Assembly: GCA_040382215.1 (NCBI GenBank)
Contig: JBEIFW010000177.1
Location: 1 to 6,648, forward strand
Origin: JBEIFW01 sp040382215
GTDB lineage: Bacteria; Actinomycetota; Acidimicrobiia; Acidimicrobiales; Ilumatobacteraceae
Reading direction: 5' to 3'
Length of the DNA: 6,648 nucleotides
Both the position numbers and the translations under genes were made by a program. Below, piece after piece: positions 6,260 through 6,648 of the stretch. The notes under the pieces are model-generated. The model was not told the DNA's origin. It was given only the letters and a program-made list of their open reading frames with translations, and ran no database searches. Position 1 is the first letter of the stretch. Each line of letters opens with the position of its first letter.

Positions 6260-6648
6260 TCAGCCCGGCCGCACCGCCGCCCACAACTCGCCGACGGGAG
6301 AGATCTTCACGACGTCACCGGTCCGGGGGGCGTGGACCATCTGGCCGTTCCCGATGTACAGCCCCACGTGGCCCTCACCCGGGAACACGAGGTCTCCGGG
6401 CAGGATCTGCGACAGCGAGACGGCCGGGAACTCGTCGATCTGCGAGCCGGTGAAATGGGACATCTCCACACCCGCCTGGGACCACGCCCACTTTGTCAGC
6501 CCGCTGCAGTCGAACGACACCCCGGGCGACCTCGTGGCGAAGACGTACGGGACGCCGAGTTGGCTCAGCGCCGCACGCACGGCGATCGCAGCGCGGGGCG
6601 ACGTGGGCGGCACGGGCGGCAACGTGTTCGTCGGCCCCGGGGGCGTCA
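6260..6648 (-). CDS. NlpC/P60 family cell-wall endopeptidase (partial, N-terminus beyond right edge)
   Basis: This is the C-terminal catalytic domain of an NlpC/P60 cysteine peptidase. The family typically cuts the D-gamma-glutamyl-diaminopimelate bond in peptidoglycan stem peptides outside the membrane. The visible 128 residues begin with a Pro/Thr-rich linker (TPPGPTNTLPPVPPTSPR), followed by the domain itself. It has the Cys in FDCSGL (codon 6506-6508), His in GHVGLYIG (codon 6368-6370) and a second His in MVHAP (codon 6332-6334), which make the expected Cys-His-His triad. ALSQLGVPYVFATRSPG and LPGDLVF are also family-like. The protein ends directly after the domain (ELWAAVRPG). The frame is open to the right edge, so an in-frame TTG at 6620-6622 is probably not the start, and the signal peptide and any coiled-coil or binding domain are missing here. 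The gene converges on hss, with 25 nt between their stops. Confidence 0.93.
   Translation of the reverse strand, partial: TPPGPTNTLPPVPPTSPRAAIAVRAALSQLGVPYVFATRSPGVSFDCSGLTKWAWSQAGVEMSHFTGSQIDEFPAVSLSQILPGDLVFPGEGHVGLYIGNGQMVHAPRTGDVVKISPVGELWAAVRPG

Noticed and set aside
1..6648. CRISPR array, insertion sequence, phage or toxin-antitoxin module
   Set aside because: I saw no spaced direct repeats, transposase or integrase motifs, or small paired genes. Every larger interval is covered by a recognisable chromosomal gene.

Overview
This window is GC-rich, protein-dense bacterial chromosome. Most third codon positions are G or C, start codons include GTG, and the tRNA gene does not encode its CCA end. 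Together with the MoxR/DUF58/TgpA set and an NlpC/P60 hydrolase, this suggests an actinobacterium, possibly of the Acidimicrobiia type. That placement is inference from style; no marker gene in the window proves it.

Layout from left to right. (1) Positions 1-524, minus strand: the N-terminal part of an OppB/DppB-type ABC transporter permease that runs off the left edge. (2) Positions 525-602: a short divergent intergenic region with several small palindromes. (3) Positions 603-676, plus strand: tRNA-Arg with anticodon TCT. (4) Positions 689-4654, minus strand: a three-gene operon read right to left as MoxR AAA+ ATPase, DUF58 protein and TgpA-like membrane transglutaminase. The genes are 4 nt apart or overlapping. 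(5) Positions 4655-4785: a divergent promoter region. (6) Positions 4786-6234, plus strand: a full-length homospermidine synthase (hss) with a strong ribosome binding site. (7) Positions 6260-6648, minus strand: the C-terminal NlpC/P60 catalytic domain of a secreted cell-wall hydrolase that runs off the right edge and converges on hss.

How the genes work together. The MoxR-DUF58-TgpA trio is a widespread conserved gene set. The ATPase is thought to act as a chaperone or remodeller, with the DUF58 protein as its membrane-anchored partner, and the transglutaminase-like enzyme exposes its catalytic domain outside the membrane. The NlpC/P60 enzyme also acts outside the cell, on peptidoglycan, but its own operon lies beyond the window. 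Homospermidine synthase makes the polyamine homospermidine from putrescine and appears to be a stand-alone unit. The permease would belong to a peptide, nickel or related uptake operon continuing to the left.

I found no clearly undescribed system. The points most worth a second look are homospermidine synthase in this apparent actinobacterial context, the degenerate metal-site motif in the DUF58 protein, and the palindromes in the two divergent promoter regions. All gaps between genes are under 300 bases.
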